A stretch of DNA of 64,000 nucleotides. Origin: Cordilura impudica (lineage: Eukaryota; Arthropoda; Insecta; Diptera; Scathophagidae). The DNA is taken from contig OY821521.1 of the NCBI GenBank assembly GCA_963682025.1, positions 118,077,012-118,141,011 of the forward strand, given 5' to 3'. The notes under the pieces are model-generated. The model was not told the origin of the DNA and did no database searches. It was given only the letters and a program-made list of their open reading frames with translations. The position numbers and the translations under genes are program-made. Within the stretch, counting starts at the first letter, position 1, and each line of letters begins with the position of its first letter. Shown here piece by piece: positions 10,030-21,409 of this stretch.

Positions 10030-11260
10030 GCCCTTATTGACCCTGCTTCTGAAGCATCGTTCATTTCTGAACGTTTGCAAAATCGCCTCAAAATTTCGAC
10101 GCATTCGACGAATGCTCAAATTTCAGGAGTTAATAAGGCAGTTACGGCAATGTCTAGAAAACTTTGTTCATTGAAAATTGGCTCCACCCTCGATTCATCC
10201 CTTATATTGGAAACATTGGCACTTGTTTTGGCAAATATTTCGGGTAATTTACCATCATTTACAGTCCACTTGTATTTAAAAGAAAATTTGCCAAACCTTC
10301 GTTTGGCCGATATTAATTTTGATGACAGTCGACCTGTTGATCTTTTGCTTGGCGCGGATTTATATCCAAGAATTCTGTTGGGAGAAATCCGTCGCAATAT
10401 TTTGGGCTCTTTGCTAGCTCAGAACACTATTTTTGGCTGGATTATTACTGGTTCAGTTGTACAACCTCAAGTTCAGGTATATTCTACGAATGTAGAATTT
10501 TCAGAGGAAGATTGCCTTAACAAAAATGTTTTGAGATTTTGGGAACTTGAGGAAACTCCTAAAAGAAAAATTCTGTCTCCATTTGACAAATTTTGTGGGG
10601 AAAATTATAAAGCGACTACTCGTCGCGAATCTGATGGTCGATATGTAGTGACTCTCCCATTTAAACCTTAATTTCCTGAAAAATTTTCTTTAGGGACTTC
10701 AAGACCTGGTGTTATGGGACAATATCTTAGGACCGAATCATCTTTACTGCGTAGACCTGAAATTAAGGAGATGTACGATGACGTCGTTAGGGAGTATACA
10801 TAGGACATATGATACCGGTATTACCAGATTTTTCATCTATTTTTGTTATTTACCGCATCATCCAGTGGTAAAACTAGAACGTAAGACAACTAAATTGAGA
10901 GTTGTGTTCAATGCTTCAAATAGAACTTCTAATGGAATTAGTTTAAACGATTGTCTTTACGTAGGACCTACCTTACAAGCAGACTTAGTTCTACTTATTC
11001 TTTGGTGGCGTCTGTTTAAATTCGTCTTCAATTGTGATATTACTCAAATGTATAGGCAGATTCGGGTTGATCCGTCTCATACCCCCTTTCAACGAATTTT
11101 GTTTTGGATTCTCCGACAGAGACTGTAAGGGACTACTAATTACAGACAGTGACTTTTGGCGTTAACTGGGCTCCATACCTTGCCATTAGGACGTTATTAC
11201 AACTCGCTGACGATTCTGAGGCTGAGTTCCCTCTTGCAGCACATATTCTACGGAAGTGCA
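10030..11260 (+). pseudogene. pol: BEL1 Pol, protease and N-terminal RT
   Basis: The protease (DUF1758-type aspartic peptidase) begins near 10030 with ALIDPASEASFISERL, where the D is the likely catalytic residue. It ends with DLLLGADLYPRILL and LLAQNTIFGWIITG. The RT follows: FWELEETP, FCENYKATTRR-like and GRYVVTLPFKP at about 10530-10671, then LRVVFNASNRTSNG and motif A FNCDITQMYRQI (about 11029-11064). Frameshifts occur near 10700, 10800 and 11120. The frame runs to HILRKC at 11260, where the R1 LINE interrupts it; the YVDD box resumes at 17354. Role: polyprotein cleavage and cDNA synthesis in the particle. Confidence 0.85.
11248..11260. repeat. Target-site duplication of the R1 insertion, left copy
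   Basis: CTACGGAAGTGCA, identical to 17341-17353. Removing the LINE and one copy restores the BEL1 RT frame from the LRKC codons into the YVDD codons. Confidence 0.93.
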
Positions 11261-11841
11261 GAAGTCTCTTGTGTTTAATGTGAGTACCCGTCTCGTTGAC
11301 ATAACCTCACGGTGGTCTGAACATTGGATCGGAATATGCGCCGACCACCGCCCCATTGTGTAGTTAACTACACTCCGGTACCAATTCAAGATTTGTGCAT
11401 TTGGGCAACAAATCCCACTCCTTGGTGGGGAGTCGAGGCCTACCTTACACACCTCTGCTGTTCTAGGGTTACAGCACCCGGTTGAATTTAACTCCACATC
11501 GAGCTATGCTCTCCCCGCGATTTGGGTATAAACCACAGACACCACGATACTCCCCAAGGGGCCGTACCCGCAAGTCAGCTGGAATCAAGGATTCCAGGGG
11601 CTCTGACTTCCCGTGGTACCAGAATTATATATAAATATATAGCCTCCGGTCATACTTCGTAGCAAAGCTACTACCAGTATGGCTCCAAACAGCTATGGAC
11701 TGGTGACCATTCGAAGGCCTTAGTTCCACACCCATACACCCACCCTGTGGGTGAGTGTATAGGTACACAACTAAGGCCTTCTAGAAGGTCATGGGTACAC
11801 ATGCATGCGTACATCCTGTGGATGTAAGCACACGTGTGGGA
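11261..11841 (-). other. R1-like LINE 3' UTR
   Basis: No coding content downstream of the ORF2 stop. It contains short inverted segments (for example caccctgtgggtg around 11740-11755) that could fold. No poly(A) tail, as is usual for R1-clade elements. Confidence 0.65.
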
Positions 11842-14800
11842 TCAAACCCTTCTTAAACGTCTTCTTTTGAAGACTTCACACGCAAACTCATTCATACAAC
11901 GCACTCTCTCATCATTCACAAGCACACCACTGACATCACAACCATCGTCCGTCAATACGACACCTAGAGAATCTAGGTCCCGTATGTCCGAGTAGAACGT
12001 GCATATGCACAAAACATGAAACCAGTCCTCGGTAAAAGGTCCACAGTCACACTCAGGCGTATTAGCCAAAGCTCTTTTATACAAAAATGCAATAAACGAC
12101 CCATGGCCCGTGAGCAAAAAGCCCATACTCAGGCTAAAGCCAAAGTCTGGACGTTTCGCCACGAATGTCACATCGTGAATGAAGGAGTATGTAACCCGTC
12201 CATTGTCACTTCTGTCCCATCTATCTTGCCATCTGGAGTCAACACACTCATTTAAGAGTGCCTTGCACTCCGTCCAGCTCCTACCACTAACGTCAGCGTT
12301 AGTCACCTAATCGTCCTGCAACAATAGCTGTCCTTTCTTGATCCTGTAGGCAATACTTTTACGTATCACCTCCAAGTCAAGAGGGGCCACACTTACCAAC
12401 ACCTGTAAGGCCTCCGTGGAGACCGTACGACAACATGGCACACAAGCGAGCAAGACTACCCGTTGACACGACATGATTTTCAGCTTTCCTCTGGCAGTCG
12501 TGACCACGCTGGCCCACACCGTTGGCCATATGTTACGCAGGCAACAAATAGTCCACGATAAATGGTCCGCATAGAACGCCTGCTGAGGCCCAGTCATTCC
12601 TAAGAATGCGCCGGACACATCCCACCACACCAGTCAATTTCGCCTTGACACGCTCGAGATGAACCAAGAAGTTCATACGCTCACGCATTGTTATCCCCAA
12701 GTACTTGACCTTAGTCGCATACTTAAGGCTAACGCCATTGGCCCTAACAGTTGGAGGTCGATTTAGCGATAACCTGCCCTTGAGCAACATCATCACAGTT
12801 TTGTCCATTGCTACATCTACTCCTACCTGTCTACTCCAATCGCAGACAATCTGCATGGCTTCCTCCCCCCTTCTCTCCAGCTCAGCACGAGACTGGCCTT
12901 CGATAAGGATGAGCAAGTCATCCGCATATGCGCACACATTGTATGCAACCATCAGCCTCCGCAAAAGAGGATCCATCATTAGATTCCAAATAAATGGACC
13001 GCAGATGGATCCCTGCGGACAACCTCTGACCACCCCAATGCACACGGACTCGTTCACACCAGCGACGCAAGCCCGCCTGCCAGAGAAGTAGCTTTTCCAT
13101 AACTCCAACTCTTGGCAGCCGACCTCGCGTAGCCTTGCTAGAACGCCTTCCCATAACAGGAAGTCGAACGCAGCCTTGAAATCAATAAATATTCCAAGGA
13201 CATATCCTGCCTCTGTCCTACCGACACACGTTTTAATGTGATGCCAGGCGTCATCTACACTCCTACCACTTCTAAAGCCAAATTGCCACTCGCATGTGCC
13301 CTGGTCGATCCCCTCCTGAAGCCTTTTCACCATAATCCTTTCCAATACTTTTCCAAGCACCGGAAGCAGACTGATGCCATATAGGAGCGAGGATTGCTCC
13401 TGATCCTATTGGGTGACTTAAGCAAAACAACGACACGGGCTATCTTCCACGGATGTGGAAAATACCCCTCTGATACACACTTTTCATAAATTGCCAACAA
13501 GTACTCAGGAATGGTTTTCCAGATGCTTTTACATATCTCTCCGGTCATTCCATCCATACCTGGAGACTTTCTACTCCGCGCCTGACAAATGCTTAACTCT
13601 AACTCAGTTCTGTCCAACGGAGGAGGGGGATCCACCCCCCTGAAAAGGATGATGGATAGGACCCTCCACCCTTGGAAAGAACTCGCCCAGCAGAGCGCGT
13701 ATGCGTGCCCCCCATGATGGCTATATTTCATTACCAACACGTAGGCCAGACCCATCGGTCCGCTGGCCCCTACCTCTACAGAGCTTATAGACTCTGCCCC
13801 ATGGGTCTTCACTGTTGTCCCGTACGTATGCTCTCCAGTCATCCTCCTTCACTTTCACGATACGGTCCTTATAGGCACGTAGCTGTGTCGCGTAGTTCGT
13901 CGCACGCAGTACCACATCATCTGCATTGGTCCGCCTGGCTCTCTGGAATCGCTTCCTGAGCTGCCGGACGTTCCGCCGCATTTCTGTTAACTCCCGCGTC
14001 CACCATTTAACCCTTCCGGGGATTGTCCTAGAACATCTCCCAAGAAGGGCGTCATTGGTGTTTATCGTCCAATCGTTCAGCTTACCTATCTGTCCATCAA
14101 TGGTCAGACCCGTGAAAAAATCCCCAATGGAGACCTCAGAGGCCGCCTCCCTAATGCACGAGCCGTAGAAATCCCAATTAATTGGGAGTCTACGCCACCG
14201 CATCACATCCGAGACCTCTACAGGGGCGGGCGAGTAATGGAGCACAATCCGTATTGGATTATGACCACTCACCCCCCAATCGTCCTTAACGTCCCAGTCG
14301 CAGCGAAAACGCCGCAGTACGACGTCATTTACTCACACCATTAGGACCGGAAAACGTATATAAATCAGAGAGCTGAAGAGAGCTAACACCCCGATTAACC
14401 ATCCAGTCACTTAACATCTCACCCCGATGGTGGTTCTGATATCCAGACGAATGCCGGGATAACTTACTGAACCACATGGGAGAGGATGCGTTCGCGTCCA
14501 TACCTGGGATAATCGGGTTGCTACTCGCTAGTAGTAGCACCGTATCCATATACGAGATTTACGGCTCTAATGGGCTGCTGAACTGACAGTATATGCTTGC
14601 CAGGAAGATTTTTCCGAATCTTCCTTCGACCAAGACACATACCCCCAGTTCGTTGGCAGATAACACAATACACTCTGCGTCAGGATCGTTGACAATTACA
14701 GCAGCCTTGACCCTAGAACAAGGAAATACCCTCATAAATGAGGGTAAACCCCTTACACAACCATCGGTTGAGTAAGGTTCCTGAACCAGGGCAAACCCGC

Positions 14801-14885
14801 TCTTCATGGCAACCATCCTTTCGCCCAATTCACACATACTGGCATAAGAGCCCTGGCAATTATATTGAATAATTGTCAGAGACAT
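11842..14885 (-). pseudogene. R1-like ORF2: AP endonuclease and reverse transcriptase
   Basis: ATG at 14885 follows the ORF1 stop by one base (TAAGATG). Domains in order: an AP endonuclease with IIQYNCQGS, LVQEPY, GMDANASSPMW and SGHNPI (14885 to about 14235); a linker with PWGRVYKLCRG; and an RT from about 13600 with motif A FIDFKAAFDFLLWE, motif B CPQGSICGPFIWNLMMD and motif C AYADDLLILIEG. The C-terminal region has a cysteine motif (CDCGPFTEDWFHVLC). The reading frame is split into at least seven pieces by frameshifts and stops (near 14555, 14300, 13780, 13350, 12580 and 12306), so the copy is dead. Function: nick the target and reverse-transcribe the LINE RNA there. Confidence 0.87.
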
Positions 14886-14887
14886 CT

Positions 14888-16328
14888 TAATGCCTTGCCC
14901 TAGCCCTCGCGGATAATACGCTGCACGTGGGACAGTCGTCGGTCATCATAAGATGATTCGACGGCAGGCCCTTGAACGCACAGTTCCTACAGTGCGGCAG
15001 ATTTTCGCAACGATGTACGACTGACCGGTCTGTCCGCACCGACGACAGACTTCACCTTTGCTACGGCAATCCCTAACCATATGGTCAAACCCAAGACAAC
15101 GATAGCAGCTAGGGATGAGCTCATGGCGTCTCACGCGGAACCTAAACCACTTAACGTAGCAGCCTCCGGCACTCAGAAGGGATTCCATGGCATTGCCATC
15201 ACCCTCCAGAGTAACGTCGAGAGCTCCGCCAGCGCGCACGCTCCACGGTCGACTCACGAGCCGTACCCCCTTCTTAAAGGCTTCTAAGGTCATTCGTTCC
15301 TTTAGATTCAGCTCGTAGAGAGCACCCATGAATTCATCAGGGGTAATCTCGGAGTGAACTCTCTGGACGACCACCCTAGTACCCTCTCTATCGTTGACCG
15401 TCACTTCCAGTCCATGTTCGGAAAATTTAGGATTCCGGACGATCCTCTCCCGCTCCGCGACTGAGGGGGTGCAAATGACCGCCCCACCGCTACGAACCGC
15501 CTTAACCGCGTGAACTCTGACCCCGAGCGTGGGACCTACTTCGTTCACAACCTTCTTAACAATCTCTTCAGACTTAGCCGCCGTCTTGCTTCGCACAACC
15601 ACCGACCAGGTCTCGACTGGTTTCGCTGCCGGGGCAACTACTGGCGCTTTCTGGCACACAGGCTGAGCAGGCGAGGATTTATCCAGCCGGGATACTCGTA
15701 CACTTGGCGTAGCGCCCCCAGCATCTAGGGCGTCCAAACGACCCCTCAGACGTTCGTTGTCCCCTACCAATGTCACCAACAGTTCCTCTAGCCGACCCGC
15801 TTGATTTATGATCCGCCTCGCCGTTTCGACCTCAACACGACCGTCCAAAACTATGTCGTTCATCTCCGACGTCATCGCCTTCATCTGCTTAATTGCAGAA
15901 TGAGCACCACAGGGCCCAGAAGGGGAAACTGTGGGGACTGCTGGTACCGGAGTTGAACTTCTCCCTAAGCCACCGTGCAAGCTAGAAACGCTGCCAAGCA
16001 AGCTACCCATGCTGCCAACGTCAGTCCTTATGGCAGTCTTTCTCCTAATCTGTCCCGAAACCAGCTTCGGTTCAACAAACACCTTTCCTCCCGATTTGGG
16101 AGAGCCGGGTTTGAACCGCTTTCCGTCCTCGTTAACTGTCGACTCTCCATTGTCCATGTCCGAGTCGGAATGACGAAGTCTACTACCACCGGTGGGTGGC
16201 ACCTCCTCCGTCATGTCGACTTTGTCCGGCCCACTGACATCCGTATCCGTCCCACGTTCGTCCCCTGTGCCGTCAGCTGGTTTCAACCTAGCATACCTTG
16301 GACCCGCGCCCCTTTTGGGCTTAACCAT
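14888..16328 (-). pseudogene. R1-like ORF1 (Gag-like nucleic acid chaperone)
   Basis: ATG at 16328. The N-terminal half is low-complexity and charged; about residues 240-390 form an RRM-like Gag core (SWVVVRSKTAAK-like start, then ITPDEFMGALYELNL). It is followed by CCHC knuckles CYRCLGFDHMVRDC, CRRCGQTGQ(S)...C and CRNC...C. A single frameshift near 15027 breaks the second knuckle; in the shifted frame the third knuckle and the stop TAA at 14888-14890 follow, one base before the ORF2 ATG. The protein should coat LINE RNA. ORF1 is otherwise open, unlike ORF2. Confidence 0.82.
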
Positions 16329-17340
16329 CTTACCCGACCCCTAACCAAGTACCGACCGACTGCTTAAAAACCGACCCGAAGCAGTAAAAACCGACCCGGG
16401 CAGTACGTACTGCCAAATACGTAAGCAAAAAAATCGAACTGTGTACCGACCGATAACAGTTACCCGTACCGAACAGTACCCCGACAAACTGTTTACCGAC
16501 CCACAGAATCGCCAAACGCACTAAAAAGCTAACGGCCCTAACCGCAACCGATACGACGGTATCAATTTACGAATTAAAAACCACACTCACACTACGAACC
16601 GCGATTAAAAATTTTTTAATTACGGACAGACGGACACGCCGCGGACAGACGGACACTGCCACGGATAGACGGATACTGCCGCGGACAGACGGACACTGCC
16701 ACGGACAGACGGACAACCGACTGACACAACCGTGGACAGACGGACGCTGCCACGGAAGGACAGACAACCGACGGAAGGACGGACAACCTAAGGAAGGACG
16801 GACAAATTATAAATGACAGAAGGACGGACACTAAGACTCCTAGTGAACCAAAAAACAGTTGTACTGGTTGCGTATACTTAATAGTTTATTAAAAACTAGT
16901 ACTTATACGCACCCACTCAACTACGTACTGCACTTACTTCAGCGGAAGTTAACCAAGACACTTGTACTGCACTACCTACCGATCGACTAGCACAGACACA
17001 AACCGGAACCGGAAGTGAACCGTTTTACCGACAAAATCCGATTTTTTGGACTGCATTACCGACCGGAAATGGACACTATTACTGACCCGAAATGGCAAGC
17101 CACCACGTTCACACTTACCACTGCCACTCACCACTACCTTACCACAAAAAGTGACTTTAACCTCCAATTTGCCGGAGATTATTTTTGTTCAGCGGAGCCC
17201 CGATCAGCGGAGTCTCAACTTTGCAAAAACAAAATCACACACACACACACTATTCACTTACAAAATTCAAGAATTTAACTAATTAACGCGACGCTTTATA
17301 AAATCACAACCGTACACTTCAACAGTCAAACAACGAATGA
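16329..17340 (-). other. R1-like LINE 5' UTR with tandem repeats
   Basis: About 1 kb upstream of ORF1. The segment 16618-16815 is a run of GTCCGTCTGTCC-type units (minus strand) spaced 14-30 bp, alternating with GGCAGT spacers. The segment 16340-16510 repeats a GGTCGGT motif. A short (ca)n run lies at 17236-17250. Repeats of this kind are found in 5' regions of some R1-clade LINEs and may carry an internal promoter; that function is inferred. Confidence 0.6.
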
Positions 17341-17353
17341 CTACGGAAGTGCA
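17341..17353. repeat. Target-site duplication of the R1 insertion, right copy
   Basis: CTACGGAAGTGCA, identical to 11248-11260, followed directly by tgtacgttgacgac, which encodes the YVDD box of the BEL1 RT. Confidence 0.93.
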
Positions 17354-18650
17354 TGTACGTTGACGACGTTGTGACAGGGACTCATGACATTTCGACTGCA
17401 TTAATGGCTCGTGATCAACTCGTTGCTGCTTTGGCTTCCGCCAAGTTTCAGCTAAGAAAATGGACTTCCAACGACAGGACTATTTTGAAAGACATACCTT
17501 TGGACCATTTAGCGTGACTCCTATTTCATTAAAATCTGGGTATACTAAGAGGGAAGTCTTATCGACTATCGCGATCCTGATCCTGTAGGTTAGTTAGGTC
17601 CTGTCATTGTGGTTGCTAAAATTATCATGCAAAAAATTTGGCTTGATAATATAAATTGGGATGATCTGCTTCCAATTTCGACGGAAGATGAATGGAAAAG
17701 ATTTGTAACTTCTTATCATAAGGTAAATACTATTCGTATTCCAAGATGGGTTAATTATTCGCCGGGAAATTCTGTTGGGCTTCATGTTTTTTCTGATGCC
17801 TCGAATTCAGGCCTCTAACGGCGAAATTCATACTCACCTACTTTCATCGAAAACCAAAGTAGCCCCCATCAAATCAATTTCTCTACCTCGTTTAGAACTG
17901 TGCGGGGCGGTGTTAGCCTCTGAACTTTTGAAGACGGTGATAAGTGAAATTGATATTAAAATTGATCAAATTTACTGTTGGACTGATTCGACGATAGTCC
18001 TATCTTGGTTAAGAAAAACGCCGTGTTCCTGGACCACATTTGTAGCGAACAGATAACAGATACCATAATTGGTATCATGTTCGTTCTGAGGATAATCCTG
18101 CAGATTTAGGTAGTCGTGGTACCTCTCCCACTGAGCTTGAAAATAGTGAGCTTTGGTGGCATGGTCCAAGATGGCTGGGTCAAGATAAAGTGCACTGGAA
18201 TATAACGGATCTAAGTTATCTTGACACTCACATTGAGGGTCGGATTGTCAAAATTCATGCTTCCTTCTTTACGGACGTTAAGGAGGAAGATATATATGTG
18301 GATATTTTGAATAATTACTCTCGTCTTGATCGAGCTCTTCGGATAATCTCATATATTTTGAGGTTCTTTTACAATAGTCATCCAGCTCATAGGTCAAATC
18401 GTTATATGAATGTGGATAAAATCGTTGCTGGTTACGAAATCAGAAGAACAAAATATCATTTAGCCATTGTGGCTCAGAAACATCACTATGTAGATGAATA
18501 TAAGTGCCTGTTAGACAAAAAACCGTTAAGTTCAAAGAGTTGCCTTATTTCTTTGAATCTCTTTCTCGATAAAGACGGTGTGATAAGATTGAATGGTCGC
18601 TTGGTTAAATCACCATTCCTTTCATATACGGAGAAATATCCTATTATTTT
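17354..18650 (+). pseudogene. pol: BEL1 Pol, C-terminal RT and RNase H
   Basis: Continuation of the BEL1 RT after the LINE: YVDDVVTGTHD (catalytic box), ALASAKFQLRKWTSND, then KREVLSTIA. The RNase H-type domain follows: [32 protein letters not shown] and DSTIVLSWL. Then come EDNPADLGSRG and ELWWHGPRWL, the usual BEL connection region. Frameshifts or stops are present near 17515, 17590, 17815, 18055 and 18180. Domain order matches BEL2 at 51350-52660, which reads KREVLSTIAKFFDPCGWLAP at the equivalent place. Confidence 0.82.
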
Positions 18651-19786
18651 ACCTTATTCGAGCCGATTTACTCAATTGTTAATAGAATTTGTTCATATGA
18701 TTTCCATTCACGGTGGAAGTCAGTTGATGTTGCGAATACTGCGCATTGAATATTGGGTTCCACGCTTGTAGTCGAAAATTCGTGGAGTCATTGGTCGTTG
18801 TAAATGGTGTATTATTGACCGTAAAGTATCTTGTCAAATTATGGCGGCTCTGCCCCCTGAAAGAACTACTCTTACTAGACCATTTATGACAACGGGCGTT
18901 GATTTTGCTGGTCCCTTTGAAAAGTTTCACGGGCAGAGCTTGTAGGATAACGAAGGGCTACGTTTGTATTTTTGTTTGCTTTTCTACGAAAGCAATTCAT
19001 TTAGAGGCCACGTCTGATTTATCGACGCCTACATTTTTATCTGCTTTTCACAGATTTATTTCTCGACGAGGTTGCCCCTACACTTTATTTTCGGATAATG
19101 GCACAAATTTCGTAGATGCATCGCGTGAATTAGAGAAGGATTTTAAGATATTTCTTAAGGAAAGTCAGATTGCTGTGGGTTCAATTTATGGTATTCAGGG
19201 TTTAACTTGGCGGTTTATACCGGCCGGGGCAACTCATATGGGTGGCCTTTGGGAAGCCGGGGTCAAGAGTTTTAAACACCATTTTCGTAAAGAAGCGCAA
19301 TCTTTTAAATATACTTTTGAAGAGCTTTCTTCAGTTCTCGCAAGAATCGAAGCTTGTCTAAATTCCCGTCCTCTTTGTTCTGTGGCGGATAACCCTCGGG
19401 AACCAGTAGCTCTGACTCCTGGTAATTTTTTAATAGGTGGACCAATACTTTCTCCCCCGGAGCCTGAAATTAATGAATCTCCGATAAGTCTTGTTAATCG
19501 ATTTCGAAAAATGAAAGCGTTGTCTCAACTTTTTTGTCGCCGATGGAAAGAAGAATATTTAATGACGTTAAATAAGCGCTATAAATGGACACATCCGGAA
19601 CGCGATCTACAGGAGAACGACTTAGTCCTTATCAAGCATGAAAATCTACCTCCGACATCGTGGCGTTTAGGCCGGGTCATAAAAGTTTATCCGGGAAGTG
19701 ACGGTCGTGTAAGGGTCGCGGATATTGCTAGTGCTAATGGGGTTGTAAAACGACCAATAACCAAACTGGTCATTTTGACCGAATAA
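18651..19786 (+). pseudogene. BEL1 integrase
   Basis: The zinc-binding N-terminus is degraded (IHGGSQLMLRILR...CKWC around 18700-18810). The catalytic core runs PPERTTL, VDFAGPF (first D), GYVCIFVCFSTKAIHLE, LFSDNGTNF (second D) and HMGGLWEAGVKS (E). The C-terminal part holds LNSRPLC, LTPGNFLIGGP and the BEL-specific end LPPTSWRLGRVIKVYPGSDGRVRVADI. Breaks lie at 18771 and near 18935; from 18940 to the stop at 19786 the frame is open. Function: insertion of cDNA into the genome. No envelope gene follows; a zinc-knuckle ORF does. Confidence 0.87.
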
Positions 19787-19837
19787 TTTACTTTTTCTTC
19801 GATATTCTCTTTAAATTTTATATTGTTTCATAGAAAT

Positions 19838-20851
19838 ATGGAATCTCTCCCTAACTTTTTCGACGATGTTCTGCTCGACTATGAGGATGCTATGGAGATT
19901 TTGGAACCTAAAACTTCTCCTGCAGCTGTTCCTAGTCCAGCAGTGACGCCAACGACGACAATAGTTCCAGTGGTAAATCCGCCATTGGAAGCAACGCCCG
20001 CTGTTGAAACTGTCCATGCTGAGACAGTTGCATCATCGCCGGTCGTGGTGACTACAAAAGCTATGGAAGCCTCGGGTTCGAAGCCACTGTCTACCTCGGT
20101 TCCGATTAAACCGCCATCGTCCCCTCTATGTAGACTCTGCGAACGACGTCACCCTCTGCGCTTCTGTCATTTGTTTCGGGATATGAGTTATGAGCGCCGC
20201 CTTCGTATGGTGATACTTCATCGATACTGTTCGAAGTGCTTGAACCATTCTCATATGGCAAAATTGTGCCCTAGCACATCCAAGTGCCGAGTGTGCCATG
20301 GTGACCACAACACATTATTGCACGCAAGTTCAAAATCGCATGGTTCCGATCACAAGAATCGTGCCAAACGTGTCGTCCATCGTCGTCCGTTTCTGAAGTT
20401 TGTTCCTTGCCTATACGTCATGTCCTTAATTTGTCGCCTACGCTTCAAGTTAAATTAAATGCACCCGGAAAATCCATTTCGGTACGTGCGGTTTTAGACT
20501 CTTGCTATAGTGTAAGCTACATCTGCGAAACGTTGGTTCATCAAATACGGTTGCCAGTTTCAAAGATGGACAACGATCGGTTTTGTCGGTTAACGATTAC
20601 GTCAATATACGATTCGACCCAGAAAATTACAATCAACGCTAGAGTCACGAAGATGTTAGGAATCAGAAATCCTTCCGAGTCAATTCCAACTTGCGGATCC
20701 CACGTTTAATCATTCCGGGCGGGTCGGGTTAGTTTTAGGTCCAGAAGTTAATCCACAGGTGATGAAAAATCGGATACAGGCGAGCCCGGGACATCCAATG
20801 GCGCAATACACCATTTTTGGATGGGTCATATCTGGCCCATCTTCATTGTAG
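19838..20851 (+). pseudogene. BEL1 3' ORF: zinc knuckles plus protease-like domain
   Basis: Starts 52 bp after the integrase stop with ATG at 19838 (MESLPNFFDDVLL; an upstream TTG was rejected). A proline/valine-rich segment leads to three zinc motifs, CRLCERRHPLRFC, CSKCLNHSHMAKLC and CRVCHGDHNTLLH, the same spacing as the BEL Gag zinc array. After a frameshift near 20400 a protease-like segment follows, VRAVLDSCYSVSYICETLV. After another near 20700 come GLVLGPEVNP and MAQYTIFGWVISGP, matching the C-terminal signature of the pol protease (AQNTIFGWIITG). So the Gag-knuckle/protease module recurs after integrase. BEL2 has the same ORF at 53855. Its role is unknown. Confidence 0.75.
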
Positions 20852-21110
20852 AGTCCTTACTGGCTCATACTTATTTGTAATCAATTTTCCATTGGGGTCC
20901 CTACTGGCCTATGGAAAATTGTTACGTCGAGGTCCCTACTGGCCAATTTAACTTTAAGTGTTTTAAAGATAAAAAAAAAAAATTTTTTAATAAATTGAAT
21001 TCAAGCTCACATTTTTAAACTGAACTATGCCTTATTTTAAGAAATTTAAGTTATTTGTTGAAGTATTATTGTTGCAACATACCTGGAAGTTGCAAGGTGG
21101 CCGGCAATGT
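20852..21110 (+). other. BEL1 3' untranslated region
   Basis: Contains three spaced copies of gtccctactggcc (first one gtccttactggct) at about 20853, 20900 and 20932, then A-rich sequence (20967-20990). A clear polypurine tract next to the LTR is not seen. The LTR may begin at 21070 (TG). Confidence 0.55.
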
Positions 21111-21409
21111 TTAAGTACAATTTAATATTTTCTTTCTACTTTTCCGCTTTGAGTCGATTAGCCATTTTTGGGTTAATTCTGGGTTAAAGTCTATGAAACT
21201 CCTTTTTTTTATACATCGTTGAAAGGAGTGTTTACATAGATTTTAACTAGTAAAACCGTTAACGGTACTTAGATATTGTTCGCCACCTTCTCTCTTTATT
21301 TTTTAACTTATAAAATCAATCGTTTTGGTACCTTCGTACAATTCGTGCTATATCGCAAAACACCATTTGTGCATTTAAAAAAAAAATTTTTTTGCTACAT
21401 ACGCAAACA
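21111..21409 (+). repeat. BEL1 3' LTR
   Basis: Direct repeat of 7388-7684, ending tacgcaaaca. The LTR start may really be the TG at 21070, which would make it about 340 bp. Confidence 0.85.

Larger units (their letters stand above)
11261..17340 (-). mobile_element. R1-clade non-LTR retrotransposon (LINE), apparently full length
   Basis: A 6.08-kb minus-strand LINE with a repeat-bearing 5' UTR, ORF1 with three CCHC knuckles, ORF2 with AP endonuclease and RT, and a 3' UTR without poly(A). It is bounded by a perfect 13-bp target duplication. The RT motifs (CPQGSICGPFIWNL, AYADDLLIL) and the C-terminal cysteine motif place it in the R1 clade. R1 elements of rDNA are site-specific; this one lies in a BEL RT gene. 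Frameshifts make this copy inactive. Confidence 0.88.
7388..21409 (+). mobile_element. BEL/Pao LTR retrotransposon BEL1 (nested LINE inside)
   Basis: Direct repeats of about 300 bp bound DUF1759-type Gag, zinc knuckles, DUF1758-type protease, BEL/Pao RT, RNase H and integrase, and an extra 3' ORF. Without the 6.08-kb R1 LINE and one 13-bp duplication the element is about 7.9 kb, which is usual for BEL/Pao. Several frameshifts and stops show this copy is defective. No target duplication could be confirmed, because the outer edge of the 5' LTR appears truncated or altered relative to the 3' LTR. Confidence 0.88.

Noticed and set aside
15081..16367. Plus-strand ORFs opposite the LINE ORF1
   Set aside because: Antisense shadows; no recognisable domain.
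19787..20851. Envelope gene after the BEL1 integrase
   Set aside because: No signal peptide, transmembrane segment or glycoprotein pattern; the region codes zinc knuckles and a protease-like fold.
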